From JAUNBG01 sp964442735 (GTDB lineage Bacteria; Planctomycetota; Planctomycetia; Pirellulales; Thermoguttaceae), in the NCBI GenBank assembly GCA_964442735.1, contig CAYUAP010000041.1:1-36025 (forward strand): 36,025 nucleotides of DNA. Direction: 5' to 3'. The position numbers and the translations under genes were made by a program. The notes beneath the pieces are model-generated. The model was not told where the DNA came from. It ran no database searches and was given only the letters and a program-made list of their open reading frames with translations. This document shows positions 26,101 through 33,655 of the stretch, piece by piece. Position 1 is the first letter of the stretch. Each line of letters begins with the position of its first letter.

Positions 26101-27682
26101 CGTTAATATTCTTGCAACATTAAATCTTGCTCCCTTTAACATTTCACTTTCAAAAAGTCCATTGGAAGATGACAAAGGAGTGGAAGACAAGACCAAGGAT
26201 TCTTTAAGGATTGTCTTGCCGTATTCCCGACCGCGTCCGAAGAATTGGATTCAGGGACGCGGCGTTCTGAATGAATGGCCTATTTCTCTTTTAGGGGATC
26301 GGAATATTACAGATTGGTCGTCACAAATTGGCGGGAACGTCGGACGTCAAGGTGGAATATTTTCTGTTAGTTATGCGAATCTTCATCGTTATGTACGTCG
26401 TCCTGGTATTGAAAGTGATCTTCACATGCTAACGCCTGGCGAGTATACGGCCGATACAACCGAACTTGTACAACTGCTTCAAGACGGCAAACATTATGGA
26501 GTACGTTTGGACGCTGCCGAATGGGATTTGCTTTATACCTGGATTGATATGAATGCGCCTTTTCATGGTTCCTGGTCCTCAACATCCCAGAGAGCGGCAA
26601 CCATAGTTCAGCCACAAACTTCACGACGTAAAGAACTCGCTGAACTTTATGCAGGGATTGCAATCGATTTTGAAAAATTACCACAAGCGCCAAAAGGTGC
26701 AAACGCCGATAACTGGGCGCAGACGTTCATTAAACCGAAATCCATATCGGAGGTAAATTCCCAAAAGAAGGGAACGAACGAACAGAAGGCCGGACAGACG
26801 GATAATGTTACGCATCGAATGGCAATTGAGATTAAACTCAATGAACGAATAAAAATGACTTTCAAGCCGATTCCGAATCCGAAATCACAAGATCACAATG
26901 CTTCGGAAATAAACGATGTCTTCTGGATGGGGGCATTCGAGATTAGCAACGAGCAGTTTGCGTTATATGATTCGAAACATGACAGTCGTTTGGAATCACG
27001 ACATGGTTATCAGTTTGGCATAAAGGGTTATCCGATGAATGAACCGGGCCAGCCGGTAGTTCGGGTCTCGTGCCAGGAGGCCATAGCGTTTTGCGATTGG
27101 ATTAGGAAGCAATACGGGGAGGAGATTCAGAAGGAGCTTGAAAAACAATTTCCGGAGAACAAAAAGAAATCAATTGATTTTCGAATCACACTTCCATCAC
27201 GGGAACTATGGCGTTTCGCCTGTCGCGCTGGTTCTTCAACTCCATTTTCTTTTGGGGATTTCGAGACAGATTTTAGTTCTTTTGCCAATTTGGGAGATCA
27301 ACATCTGGTTGAATACGCAACCTGTTCCACACAGGGGCCTTTTGGGCACTATACAGGAAGTCGTATTTTGAAAAATGCCTCAAAATACGACGATTGGGTT
27401 CTTCGTGACGACCGTTTCGACGATGGGGCGTTCATGACTACCTCTGTTGGGCAATATCAACCGAACAAATGGGGCCTGTACGACATGCACGGTAATGCGG
27501 CGGAATGGACTCTTCCAAATAACAGTGACAAACACTCTAAAATCGCGTATGCCTGCGGCGGGTCATTTTATGATCGTCCATTTCGGGCTACGGTTGATTC
27601 CTCAATTGAATATCCCGCCTATCGTAAAGTCTTTAATGTCGGTTTTCGGATCGCGCTTATTGCGAATCCAAAAGGCGAATAG
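23174..27682 (+). CDS. Giant HzsA-related c-type haem protein fused to an FGE-sulfatase-like domain
   Basis: From the ATG at 23174 the protein has 1502 residues; AAGGAG lies 7 bp upstream, so the frame's earlier ATG at 23129 is rejected. A signal/anchor helix (about 10-35) is followed by a discoidin-like domain (about 55-225), a helical linker, and a hydrazine-synthase-alpha-like middle region with beta-propeller repeats (about 470-890). Two haem-c motifs follow: CNGCH at 913 and CVGCH at 965. The C-terminal 280 residues are an FGE/SUMF1-like fold (GAFEISNEQFALYD, GLYDMHGNAAEW, GGSF, VGFRIAL). The catalytic Cys pair of formylglycine-generating enzymes is not visible, so it is probably structural. 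HzsA-related proteins are common in non-anammox Planctomycetota, so hydrazine synthesis is not implied. Likely periplasmic redox or binding role. Confidence 0.85.
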   Translation: MYSKHFLKNRKRFLLYGIFCLGIIFFYSMGDFSNSVLALAIENRNETGDTAVTAVQKRWLDAVQSERMRTKGLVPEEDAAGAVNGQRESNGFAFHTSGQECPWWAVDLTRSIKDLSKQDYNLFFIDPAFSGGNTASAPVYFNRIVMTAAHIPTRLNGYQIQTSLDGRNWTVIFSETEQETQARLDRGQSTIEHVFPEKTAARYLRIYVPRLEYMHLQEVEVYLNDSKNLVLNHYASQSSLSQWSIRSITLPHKANLPWQEDFVLADHIIMTILHRWESAEYNSKSESVFQEQILQFRKRFQILLESNIHLDNVQWAELYTDLLNEDRLLRDLDQQWSVLNLAALERTLDNLYETEPDRFADYEELKQKIRTFKEKYPDLYTRKTGSHGNGQVVRWEHSVPLRSLQDAKEIIEIQRSITLRLSLLDNLPILLLRRDLGSEARTALGGQLGVSTLNAHTNDDLRKYGWNNGLAILSGYQNKDASLTQCQTIYTPKDGKILTDPEMNFSGNKVMFSSIGDKEKNWRLFEFDLNFTKNGKGQDVFHAENIRQVVPDDGDDVGHFDSCYLPDDNIIFCSTASYQGLPCEYGNRYMVCLYKYDRATKKIRQLTYEQDSDWCPTVLPNGRVLYLRWEYSDLPHANSRILFHMNPDGTNQSEYYGSGSYFMPSFFNVRPIPGTAREVIGIASGHHGIPRAGRLLIVDPARGRAEADGVVQEIPGFNTKVEPVVMDRLVDWTYPLFLDPYPLNAQYHIVAMKPNPQALWGIWLVDTFDTMTLLYQEEGVAFIEPIAVCEQETPPILVDRTDQKNRNATVFLADIYNGPGLDKVERGTIKKLRIGGYYFSGRGVGGLLGSIGMDGPWDIKRVLGTVPVREDGSAFFQVPANTPFFMQPLDEKGQALQLMRSWTVGMPGENVACNGCHEGQNDVVPSRFVLSGREVPSKIEACKNIPSDLGLSFSHLIQPVLDRRCVGCHTGKEEDAVNILATLNLAPFNISLSKSPLEDDKGVEDKTKDSLRIVLPYSRPRPKNWIQGRGVLNEWPISLLGDRNITDWSSQIGGNVGRQGGIFSVSYANLHRYVRRPGIESDLHMLTPGEYTADTTELVQLLQDGKHYGVRLDAAEWDLLYTWIDMNAPFHGSWSSTSQRAATIVQPQTSRRKELAELYAGIAIDFEKLPQAPKGANADNWAQTFIKPKSISEVNSQKKGTNEQKAGQTDNVTHRMAIEIKLNERIKMTFKPIPNPKSQDHNASEINDVFWMGAFEISNEQFALYDSKHDSRLESRHGYQFGIKGYPMNEPGQPVVRVSCQEAIAFCDWIRKQYGEEIQKELEKQFPENKKKSIDFRITLPSRELWRFACRAGSSTPFSFGDFETDFSSFANLGDQHLVEYATCSTQGPFGHYTGSRILKNASKYDDWVLRDDRFDDGAFMTTSVGQYQPNKWGLYDMHGNAAEWTLPNNSDKHSKIAYACGGSFYDRPFRATVDSSIEYPAYRKVFNVGFRIALIANPKGE

Positions 27683-27730
27683 GATCGTAATCGGTCATTA
27701 AACGGCATTCTTCTATATATTGTGTTTACA

Positions 27731-27851
27731 TTATACTCAATGCCGTTATAAATTTCTTTTTTCAAAACAGACGAGACGTCTGTTTTGCGGAGAGGCGGAC
27801 GAGACGTTCCCGTTCCCGGGAAATACCGTTTTATGACAGCCTGCTGTATAT
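27731..27851 (+). repeat. Family P palindromic repeat, copy G, with compensated hairpin
   Basis: The left end TTATACTCAATGCCGTTATAAATT is followed by a perfect 11-bp hairpin: CAAAACAGACG (27763-27773), loop AGA, CGTCTGTTTTG (27777-27787). Then come GGCGGACGAGACGTT, TTCCCGGGAAATACCG and a right end near TGCTGTATATA. Relative to copy C, one G-C stem pair has become A-T with both arms changed. Confidence 0.88.
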
Positions 27852-27852
27852 A

Positions 27853-27930
27853 ATAGAGTTTGCATTATACTCAAGTTTGCATTATAATCAAGTTTGCATT
27901 ATAATGGAGTTTGCATTATAATGGAGATTG
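27853..27930 (+). repeat. 17-bp tandem repeat resembling the family P left end
   Basis: Four units of the form AGTTTGCATTATAATCA lie directly after copy G. The unit resembles the GTTTACATTATACTCAA at the element's own left edge. Confidence 0.8.
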
Positions 27931-28127
27931 TGTTCAATAACAAGAATGTTTGTTCCGTCTGTTCCTTTTTTCAGGTCGTAATGTTTCGAATATATTACAA
28001 TTGTACTTAATAGAAAAGAAATTTATCTTGAAACATGGGAGCAAACATTCAGGCTAAAACATCAACCGTCATCAGTAATTTTCTGGCAGGTTGATTTTCG
28101 GAATCATTAACAAAGGAGTATTGAATC

Positions 28128-29753
28128 ATGCGAAGAGTTCAATCGTTTTTTTTAGCGGTGGTCACAATGTTTTTTTCTGTCATTCTATTGGGACCGTTTG
28201 TGAAGGCGGATAATGGAGTGACAACATCTTCTTCCCCATTGGTCACCAGAGCGGACTATATAAAAGAACGGGATCGATTGGCCCGGCTTCCGCGTTTTTC
28301 GTTCAATAATGATGGGTGTGACGTTTTCTATTATCCTGCAACAATTCCGGTAACACCTTCCAATCTGCTCAATTTTCGAACGACCAATCTGCCCAAAACC
28401 GGAGTAACAACGTTGACATATTGCACACAAAGTGCGGGCTTCGGTCTCTTTACACACAACACCAAAAAAGGTGAATTACTTTCATGGAGTTTTGATAAAA
28501 ACGATAGCAAGCGAAGGAACATTGCCGCCGAACTGATTGCGAATGGAAGTGACGTACTGCAAATAATGGTTGACTTTTGTCATGCGAACAAACTTGAATG
28601 TTTTTGGTCGATGCGAATGAACGACACCCATGATGCGGCTTCCCATCCGAACGCCTATCATCCTCTTTTTCCAAAACTTAAAAGAGAACATCCTGAATGG
28701 CTGGTCGGATCCATCACGACCCATACGAAATACGGACCATGGTCCAGTGTCAATTATGCCATTCCTGAAATTCGTGCTCTGGCAGTTTCCTACGTGAAAG
28801 AGGTTTGTGAAAATTACGAGGTGGACGGTATTGAACTGGATTTCTGTCGTCATCTTTGTTATTTTAAAACGGTTGCCACCGGAGGAACGGCCACAGATCA
28901 GGAAATACAGGCAATGAACGAGTTGATGAAGCAAATGCGTTCAGTGACCGATCAGGAAGGTATACGTCGAGGCCGACCTATTCTGTTGTCCGTTCGTGTT
29001 CCGGACAGTACCGATTACGCACGTGCAATTGGACTTGATTTCGAATACTGGATGAAGGAGCGGCTTGCCGATATCTTTATAGGATCCGATTATTTTCATT
29101 TGAATCAATGGGAATACTGGGTCTCGCTCGGACACAGGTACAAGGTACCGGTTTACGCCTGTTTGAGCGAGTCGCGTATTAACGATAAAGACAAACGTTT
29201 TTCAAGAAACGATGAATCTTCCTATGCCGCTCGAAGTATTGCCGCTTGGGATGCCGGAGTTAATGGTATTCATATTTTCAATTATTATAATGCCACGGCT
29301 CCTTTTTTATATTCATGTGGTTCTGTTCCCTCGCTTAAATCGATTGATAAAGTATTCTTTCAGACGACTCAATATGGCGGTCCCCGGCCCAAATCCTATC
29401 TTAAAATCGGAGAACAATTTCGCCGACTTCCCGTTCTTTCTCCAATGACTCCCTGGAAACTTAAACCGAATGAAATGCAAACACTCGATATCGATTTGGG
29501 CAAGGAACCGGAACGACATTCAAAATGTATACTTCTATGTTGCCGTCTTGCGACGTCTGACGAGCATCGTTCTTTACAATTATCAGTCAACGGAAATCCC
29601 CTTGCCAACGGACAAACGAATAAAAAATGGCCACTTTGGGTCGATTTTCCGATTAATTCCGATCAGATCCATTCTGGTGTTAATAAAGTAACGTTTCAGG
29701 CTATTGGACAAGAAATTACCCTTCTTGATTTTGCAATTCACTTTTCCTATTGA
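28128..29753 (+). CDS. Secreted GHL10-like TIM-barrel glycosidase-type protein
   Basis: The protein has 541 residues and AAGGAG is well placed before the ATG. A signal peptide (about 1-27) is followed by a TIM barrel (about 65-400) and a C-terminal beta-sandwich (about 430-541). The segment YEVDGIELDFCRH (about 235) is the typical strand-4 motif of family-10-like and GHL10 hydrolases; ECFWSMRMND and LLSVRVPDS are further barrel strands. No close characterised relative can be named, so activity is uncertain. It belongs with the other secreted carbohydrate enzymes here but stands alone transcriptionally. Confidence 0.75.
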   Translation: MRRVQSFFLAVVTMFFSVILLGPFVKADNGVTTSSSPLVTRADYIKERDRLARLPRFSFNNDGCDVFYYPATIPVTPSNLLNFRTTNLPKTGVTTLTYCTQSAGFGLFTHNTKKGELLSWSFDKNDSKRRNIAAELIANGSDVLQIMVDFCHANKLECFWSMRMNDTHDAASHPNAYHPLFPKLKREHPEWLVGSITTHTKYGPWSSVNYAIPEIRALAVSYVKEVCENYEVDGIELDFCRHLCYFKTVATGGTATDQEIQAMNELMKQMRSVTDQEGIRRGRPILLSVRVPDSTDYARAIGLDFEYWMKERLADIFIGSDYFHLNQWEYWVSLGHRYKVPVYACLSESRINDKDKRFSRNDESSYAARSIAAWDAGVNGIHIFNYYNATAPFLYSCGSVPSLKSIDKVFFQTTQYGGPRPKSYLKIGEQFRRLPVLSPMTPWKLKPNEMQTLDIDLGKEPERHSKCILLCCRLATSDEHRSLQLSVNGNPLANGQTNKKWPLWVDFPINSDQIHSGVNKVTFQAIGQEITLLDFAIHFSY

Positions 29754-30039
29754 CATTTTACTATAGGTATAATCCAGATCGGAATGATATTGATCGCTAT
29801 AAACGCTTGAAATTTCTGTTTCATTATTATAGGTATCGTCTTCAAAATATTTCCACTATCAAGCTGTGAATGAAGGCGTAGCTGAAATACCGGTCTCTCT
29901 GAATTGCAACCAAGGTGTTTCGAATCATTTTATGATCCATCAAGATCGGTATTATTCGAAGTAACATTGAGATCCATTCGCGAGAAGAATGTTCCACAGG
30001 AAGAAAAGTCCCTTGTAATGGTATACAAGTGATCCTAAA
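29754..30039. other. Intergenic region between convergent genes
   Basis: Mostly featureless. Bases 29855-29895 resemble 16024-16062 (shared CTGTG, GAAG, CGTAGC and AATA blocks). No terminator hairpin with a T-run was seen. Confidence 0.35.
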
Positions 30040-30987
30040 TTAAACAGAGTGTTCCTGTTCGTGACAGCAGCTTGCCGCAGATTCCATTTCCAGTGTAATG
30101 TGTTTTATTCCTTCGTGATAAAGGCGTTGCTTAATATCATTTTTTATTTGCTCTTGTGCATTTATATCAGGAACACCTTCAAGAACAATATGGGCGGTCA
30201 GAGCAATTTCCGTTGTACTTAACGCCCATACATGCAGATGATGAATAGAAAGAACGCCAGAACAGGTTTGCATACATTGACTGATTTTGTTCAGATTGAT
30301 CATTTCCGGTACAGCGTCCAATGTTAAACGAAGGCTTTCCTTCAAAAGATTCCAGGTGGAAATGATAATAATGATTGCAATGATCACGCCAATAATGGGA
30401 TCGATAATATTCCATCCGGTCCAAACAATCAATAAACCGGAAACAATAACACCAAGAGACACAATCGTATCGGCCATCATATGGAGAAAAGCTCCCTTGA
30501 CGTTTAAATCGTTATTTTTATCTTTTAAAAAGAGCCAGGCGGTCAAACCGTTGACGACAACACCAATAAAGGCGACAATAAAGATAATCTGTCCGTCGAT
30601 GGATTGTGGCGCCGAGATACTTTGAATCGCATCATAAAATATAAAAACGACCGCAATCATTAAAAGAACGGCATTGACAAGGGAAACCAAAATGGTACTT
30701 TTCTGATATCCATATGTAAATCGATCATTCGTCTCTTTTTTCGCAAGATGAAATGCCATGAGCGCAAGTACGAGACTCGCCACATCGCCCAGATTATGTC
30801 CCGCATCGGATATTAATGCAACTGAATGGTATGTTATACCAACTCCAAATTCGATCAAAACAAACAGAGCGTTCAGGATTATACCGAAAATAAACGCCTT
30901 TCCACGAGAATCAACATCATTTTCATGATGATGGTGTATATGATTATAACACATTATGGTGTCGTTTGTATTGATGTTCTTTGACAT
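30040..30987 (-). CDS. Cation diffusion facilitator (CzcD/ZitB-type) metal exporter
   Basis: From the ATG at 30987 the protein has 315 residues, normal for the family; the frame extends to 31086 but that extension is highly charged and unlike family members. The weak ribosome-binding site (AAGAG) leaves the start uncertain. Six membrane helices are visible. The transport metal site is SDAGHNLGD on helix 2 and HMMAD on helix 5. A His-rich N-terminus (NHIHHHHEND) and a C-terminal ferredoxin-like domain with CCHEQEH suggest zinc or a similar divalent metal. Members export metal ions in exchange for protons. No regulator gene of the MerR or ArsR type is next to it. Confidence 0.93.
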   Translation of the reverse strand: MSKNINTNDTIMCYNHIHHHHENDVDSRGKAFIFGIILNALFVLIEFGVGITYHSVALISDAGHNLGDVASLVLALMAFHLAKKETNDRFTYGYQKSTILVSLVNAVLLMIAVVFIFYDAIQSISAPQSIDGQIIFIVAFIGVVVNGLTAWLFLKDKNNDLNVKGAFLHMMADTIVSLGVIVSGLLIVWTGWNIIDPIIGVIIAIIIIISTWNLLKESLRLTLDAVPEMINLNKISQCMQTCSGVLSIHHLHVWALSTTEIALTAHIVLEGVPDINAQEQIKNDIKQRLYHEGIKHITLEMESAASCCHEQEHSV

Positions 30988-31346
30988 ATTCTCTTTTCTC
31001 TTTTCATTTTTTTCACCGACATAAAATATTTTTTCATCGTATTCCGGATTCATGGTATACAAAACGAAACGCGGACCCGGCTTCACAAATTTCTGATATC
31101 GACTTTAGCCCGTCGCAAAATTTTTTGTTCGACAATCAGGATCGGGTTTAGTCTCTATTGATCGGAAATCCGTTAGGAACAAGACATTCTGGAATCACTT
31201 GATGGTATCTGGAATCGCTTGATGGTCTATAATATTAGGTGTATTGTATTAAATGTATTGTATTAAAGTATTATATTAAATGTCGATTCGTTTTCAATGG
31301 GTTCAACTCCGCTGAAAAGGAGTATTTCATTTAAACGTCGTGTCAT
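30988..31346. other. Intergenic region with short tandem repeats
   Basis: Near 31192-31229 a 20-bp unit (TCTGGAATCACTTGATGGTA) occurs twice, and near 31236-31281 a 12-13-bp AT-rich unit (TGTATTGTATTAA) occurs about three times. No gene was seen. Confidence 0.5.
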
Positions 31347-31751
31347 CTAATCCGAATATTCCGGAACATTTTCCGGAAGAATCAAACGATAGACAGTGAA
31401 ACCGTCTTCCTGTCGAGCGATCTGTTCGATCTGTTTGATCCACTCGCAATTATCCAGTTTTGATTTCGAAGCTATCCCTATACTGATCATTCCCTTTTGT
31501 TGGCAATCACGTATTTTTATATCAAAAAATAGTATTTTCAGCATAAAAACTTTATTCTTTTCCATTATACTCGAAATTTTATTCCATACAATATGGATTC
31601 CGCAATCAAAGAATTCTTCCCAAACTGCCGATAATATATTGAAAACAGATGTTTTATACCGAAATCGCTGTATTTTGGACGGGAGTGTTATTTGAACATC
31701 GTCTTCCGGGTCTGATAATGTTTCAGAAGGAATCGTATGAAAGATGGTCAT
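31347..31751 (-). CDS. Hypothetical protein with 5' end altered by a repeat insertion
   Basis: The ORF has 134 residues and I recognise no family. It is soluble, with mixed alpha/beta patterning (KIQRFRYKTSVFNIL, FMLKILFFDIKIRD, GMISIGIAS). Its ATG lies inside the direct repeat flanking a family M element, and no ribosome-binding site precedes it. If the element is removed, the frame continues upstream on the minus strand through eight more codons to an ATG (MEQNDIFI, encoded near 31952-31975). The present gene may therefore be truncated at its start or silenced. An opposing open frame exists on the plus strand but reads less like protein. Confidence 0.5.
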   Translation of the reverse strand: MTIFHTIPSETLSDPEDDVQITLPSKIQRFRYKTSVFNILSAVWEEFFDCGIHIVWNKISSIMEKNKVFMLKILFFDIKIRDCQQKGMISIGIASKSKLDNCEWIKQIEQIARQEDGFTVYRLILPENVPEYSD

Positions 31752-31950
31752 AACCGTTCACGGATAGTTTTTTGACAAACAAACTATTTTATGATAAATT
31801 ATTTATTATAATAGATATCAATGTTTAGTATGCTATTGTAAATATTGTATTTTACGGCAGACTATCTGTGTTTATCCGTGATATTCGTGGTTCCAAAATC
31901 AATCGTGAATGGTTACCCAAAATCGTTCGTGAATGGTTACAGATGGTCAT
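31742..31950 (+). mobile_element. Family M MITE-like element with flanking direct repeat and doubled right end
   Basis: The element (about 31752-31940) begins TAACCGTTCACGGATAG and ends CGTGAATGGTTAC. The right end occurs twice in tandem (31901-31916 and 31917-31940). It is flanked by a perfect direct repeat AGATGGTCAT (31742-31751 and 31941-31950). The interior matches the copy at 16996. Confidence 0.8.
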
Positions 31951-32013
31951 AATGAAGATATCGTTTTGTTCCATTATTATATCGGAAAAATTAAAAAAAA
32001 AGGAGAAGCTGTA

Positions 32014-32373
32014 ATGCCACAATTAATCGATAAATCGGTTCAGTTTCCACAGGAGAACATTTCGATTGAAGAATACGTTGGCCGTATCTCGACCCATGAA
32101 AACCGTATTAGTATTGGTCGAATTACCAGTGACGCCGGATGGAGTGAACCGGCACAACAGCCTCAATTTGACGAGTATTCAATCGTTCTCCATGGTACTC
32201 TTTATGTGACAGCGGAAGACGGTTCGGTTACCGTGGTTCGGTCGGGACAAGGTGTATTGGTCCGTGCGGAAGAACGGATTCAATACAGTACTCCAGAATC
32301 AGGAGGGGCGGATTACATCGCAATCTGCCTTCCCGCATTCGATCTAAAACTCGCCCGACGCGATCCCATGTAA
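32014..32373 (+). CDS. Small cupin-domain protein
   Basis: From the ATG at 32014 the protein has 119 residues; AAAGGAG lies 8 bp upstream. The frame extends back to 31933 but that part overlaps the repeat element and is not supported. A single conserved cupin barrel is visible: FDEYSIVLHGTLYV (about 49-62), a turn, then SGQGVLVRAEERIQYSTPE (about 75-93). It resembles EutQ-type and other stand-alone cupins; metal ligands are incomplete (Glu and His near 51-57, no HxH), so I assign no reaction. Monocistronic, cytoplasmic. Confidence 0.8.
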   Translation: MPQLIDKSVQFPQENISIEEYVGRISTHENRISIGRITSDAGWSEPAQQPQFDEYSIVLHGTLYVTAEDGSVTVVRSGQGVLVRAEERIQYSTPESGGADYIAICLPAFDLKLARRDPM

Positions 32374-32530
32374 TCTGCCCGACTGGAAATTTACTCCCGA
32401 TAAAGTAAATTAAATTTCTATACTGTTGCAGATATCATTTGTAGATATCATTATGGATATGTTAATACACTTTATTTGATCTGCCCGTTTATGTTTCATG
32501 AATTCGTCTCCTTTTTATAGCGCGTACAAC

Positions 32531-32547
32531 AATCCCGTTTTGACGGG
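32531..32547 (-). terminator. Weak hairpin downstream of the methyltransferase-like gene
   Basis: TCCCGT and ACGGGA form a perfect 6-bp stem with a 4-base loop, 14 bp after the stop of the gene at 32561. The following bases on the minus strand (TTGTTGT) are only partly T-rich. Confidence 0.3.
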
Positions 32548-32560
32548 ATACTGCGGTGTA

Positions 32561-33301
32561 TTATCGTCCATCAACGTCCAGTAAAGAACTATGTTTTTTA
32601 AGGGTACGCAATATGACAAAAGCGGCAATGGCAAAAATCAATAAAGACAACCAAAAACGATCAATGACAAAATATCGATGAATCAAGGCATCCGTTACGG
32701 TTTCCAGAGTGAAAAAACTGGCCGTCATTCCAAGTAATCCATAATACTCTTTTTTTAACACCGTTCTCCAGGAAAAAGGTAAATCAGGAGGACACCAATG
32801 TTTCCATGAAGGGAAAAATGCAGACGTTCGATTCGCGTAATCCACATATTTCTGTCCAAATTGTTGAAGTAGAAATTCTTCTTCCGCCAATACGATTCGT
32901 TCGTAGTAAATTCCAAACAGGATCAGAAAAATAAAGGTCAACATGATATTGTGTAAAAAAAGAATCACCCCGAACATCATGAAGAAGTTCCCTATATATA
33001 ACGGATTTCGAACCAACGAGTAGATTCCCGTTGTGTTGAGAGTTTCCGCAAGTTGTCCCCTGGTATTGCGTCCCGATGTTCCTCGCGGAACATACCCTAT
33101 CGTATAACATCGAATACACAATCCGAAAATGGATAATCCCAAACAGAATCCTTCCCATATCAAATCGAACAAATGTGTATCGTATAAATAATGAAAATTC
33201 CATAATAGAGGTATAATTACAAAGAGCAATAATAATGGTAAATAACTCCGCCATCGAAACAGCCAGTTTCCCTGTTTTACTATTTTTTCTTTTGATAACA
33301 T
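32561..33301 (-). CDS. Isoprenylcysteine carboxyl methyltransferase-like membrane protein
   Basis: The protein has 246 residues with AAGGAG 7 bp before the ATG. Membrane helices lie at about 16-35, 45-65, 105-130, 180-205 and 215-235. The conserved core is RNPLYIGNFFMMFG (about 95-108) and YYERIVLAEEEFLLQQFGQKYVDYANRTSAFFP (about 131-163), which form the SAM- and substrate-binding part of the ICMT/PEMT family. Bacterial members methylate small or lipid substrates; none can be named. Monocistronic. Confidence 0.85.
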   Translation of the reverse strand: MLSKEKIVKQGNWLFRWRSYLPLLLLFVIIPLLWNFHYLYDTHLFDLIWEGFCLGLSIFGLCIRCYTIGYVPRGTSGRNTRGQLAETLNTTGIYSLVRNPLYIGNFFMMFGVILFLHNIMLTFIFLILFGIYYERIVLAEEEFLLQQFGQKYVDYANRTSAFFPSWKHWCPPDLPFSWRTVLKKEYYGLLGMTASFFTLETVTDALIHRYFVIDRFWLSLLIFAIAAFVILRTLKKHSSLLDVDGR

Positions 33302-33655
33302 ATAACCACTCCTTTTGTTATATCAATTACAGGATAAAATTCAGTCCGTCCAAGGAATGCGATTGTACTTTATCCACTTTTATTTTAATATTCCCGGCGC
33401 TTCCTAAACATATATCATAAATTCTTCAATAAAATTAATCATCATATTCCGAAAACGCTCCCACAGTAACAAGTCTTAAGGAAACCTCGATCTATTCTCC
33501 CAGTTCCGATAGGTATTATCGTTGCATACAAACAACACTCCTTAATACACAGGGGATTCCTTCATGAATCTGTCAGGAAAAAGACGGTCCCTCTTGTAAA
33601 GGATGTCCCCATTGGAAGGATAAAAAAGAAGGTGTCTTTTTTATATTCCTGGTGT
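33302..33655. other. Intergenic region
   Basis: No gene was seen. The only feature is the AT-rich hairpin at 33620-33644 next to the kinase gene end. Confidence 0.45.
33620..33644 (-). terminator. AT-rich terminator-like hairpin after the histidine kinase gene
   Basis: ATAAAAAAGA and TCTTTTTTAT can pair around a short loop, 12 bp beyond the stop of the kinase gene. The stem lacks GC pairs, so it is weak. Confidence 0.3.

Larger units (their letters stand above)
27683..28127. other. Intergenic region with a family P element and tandem repeats
   Basis: It contains family P copy G (27731-27851) and a four-unit 17-bp repeat (27853-27930). The rest (27931-28127) shows no gene; the ribosome-binding site AAGGAG of the next gene lies near 28112. 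Confidence 0.55.

Noticed and set aside
26840..27660. A sulfatase-activating formylglycine-generating enzyme
   Set aside because: The fold signature is there but the catalytic cysteines are not visible, and no sulfatase gene lies nearby.
23174..27682. Evidence for anammox metabolism
   Set aside because: Only an HzsA-related region is present; HzsB/C, hydrazine dehydrogenase and partners are absent, and such proteins are common in other Planctomycetota.
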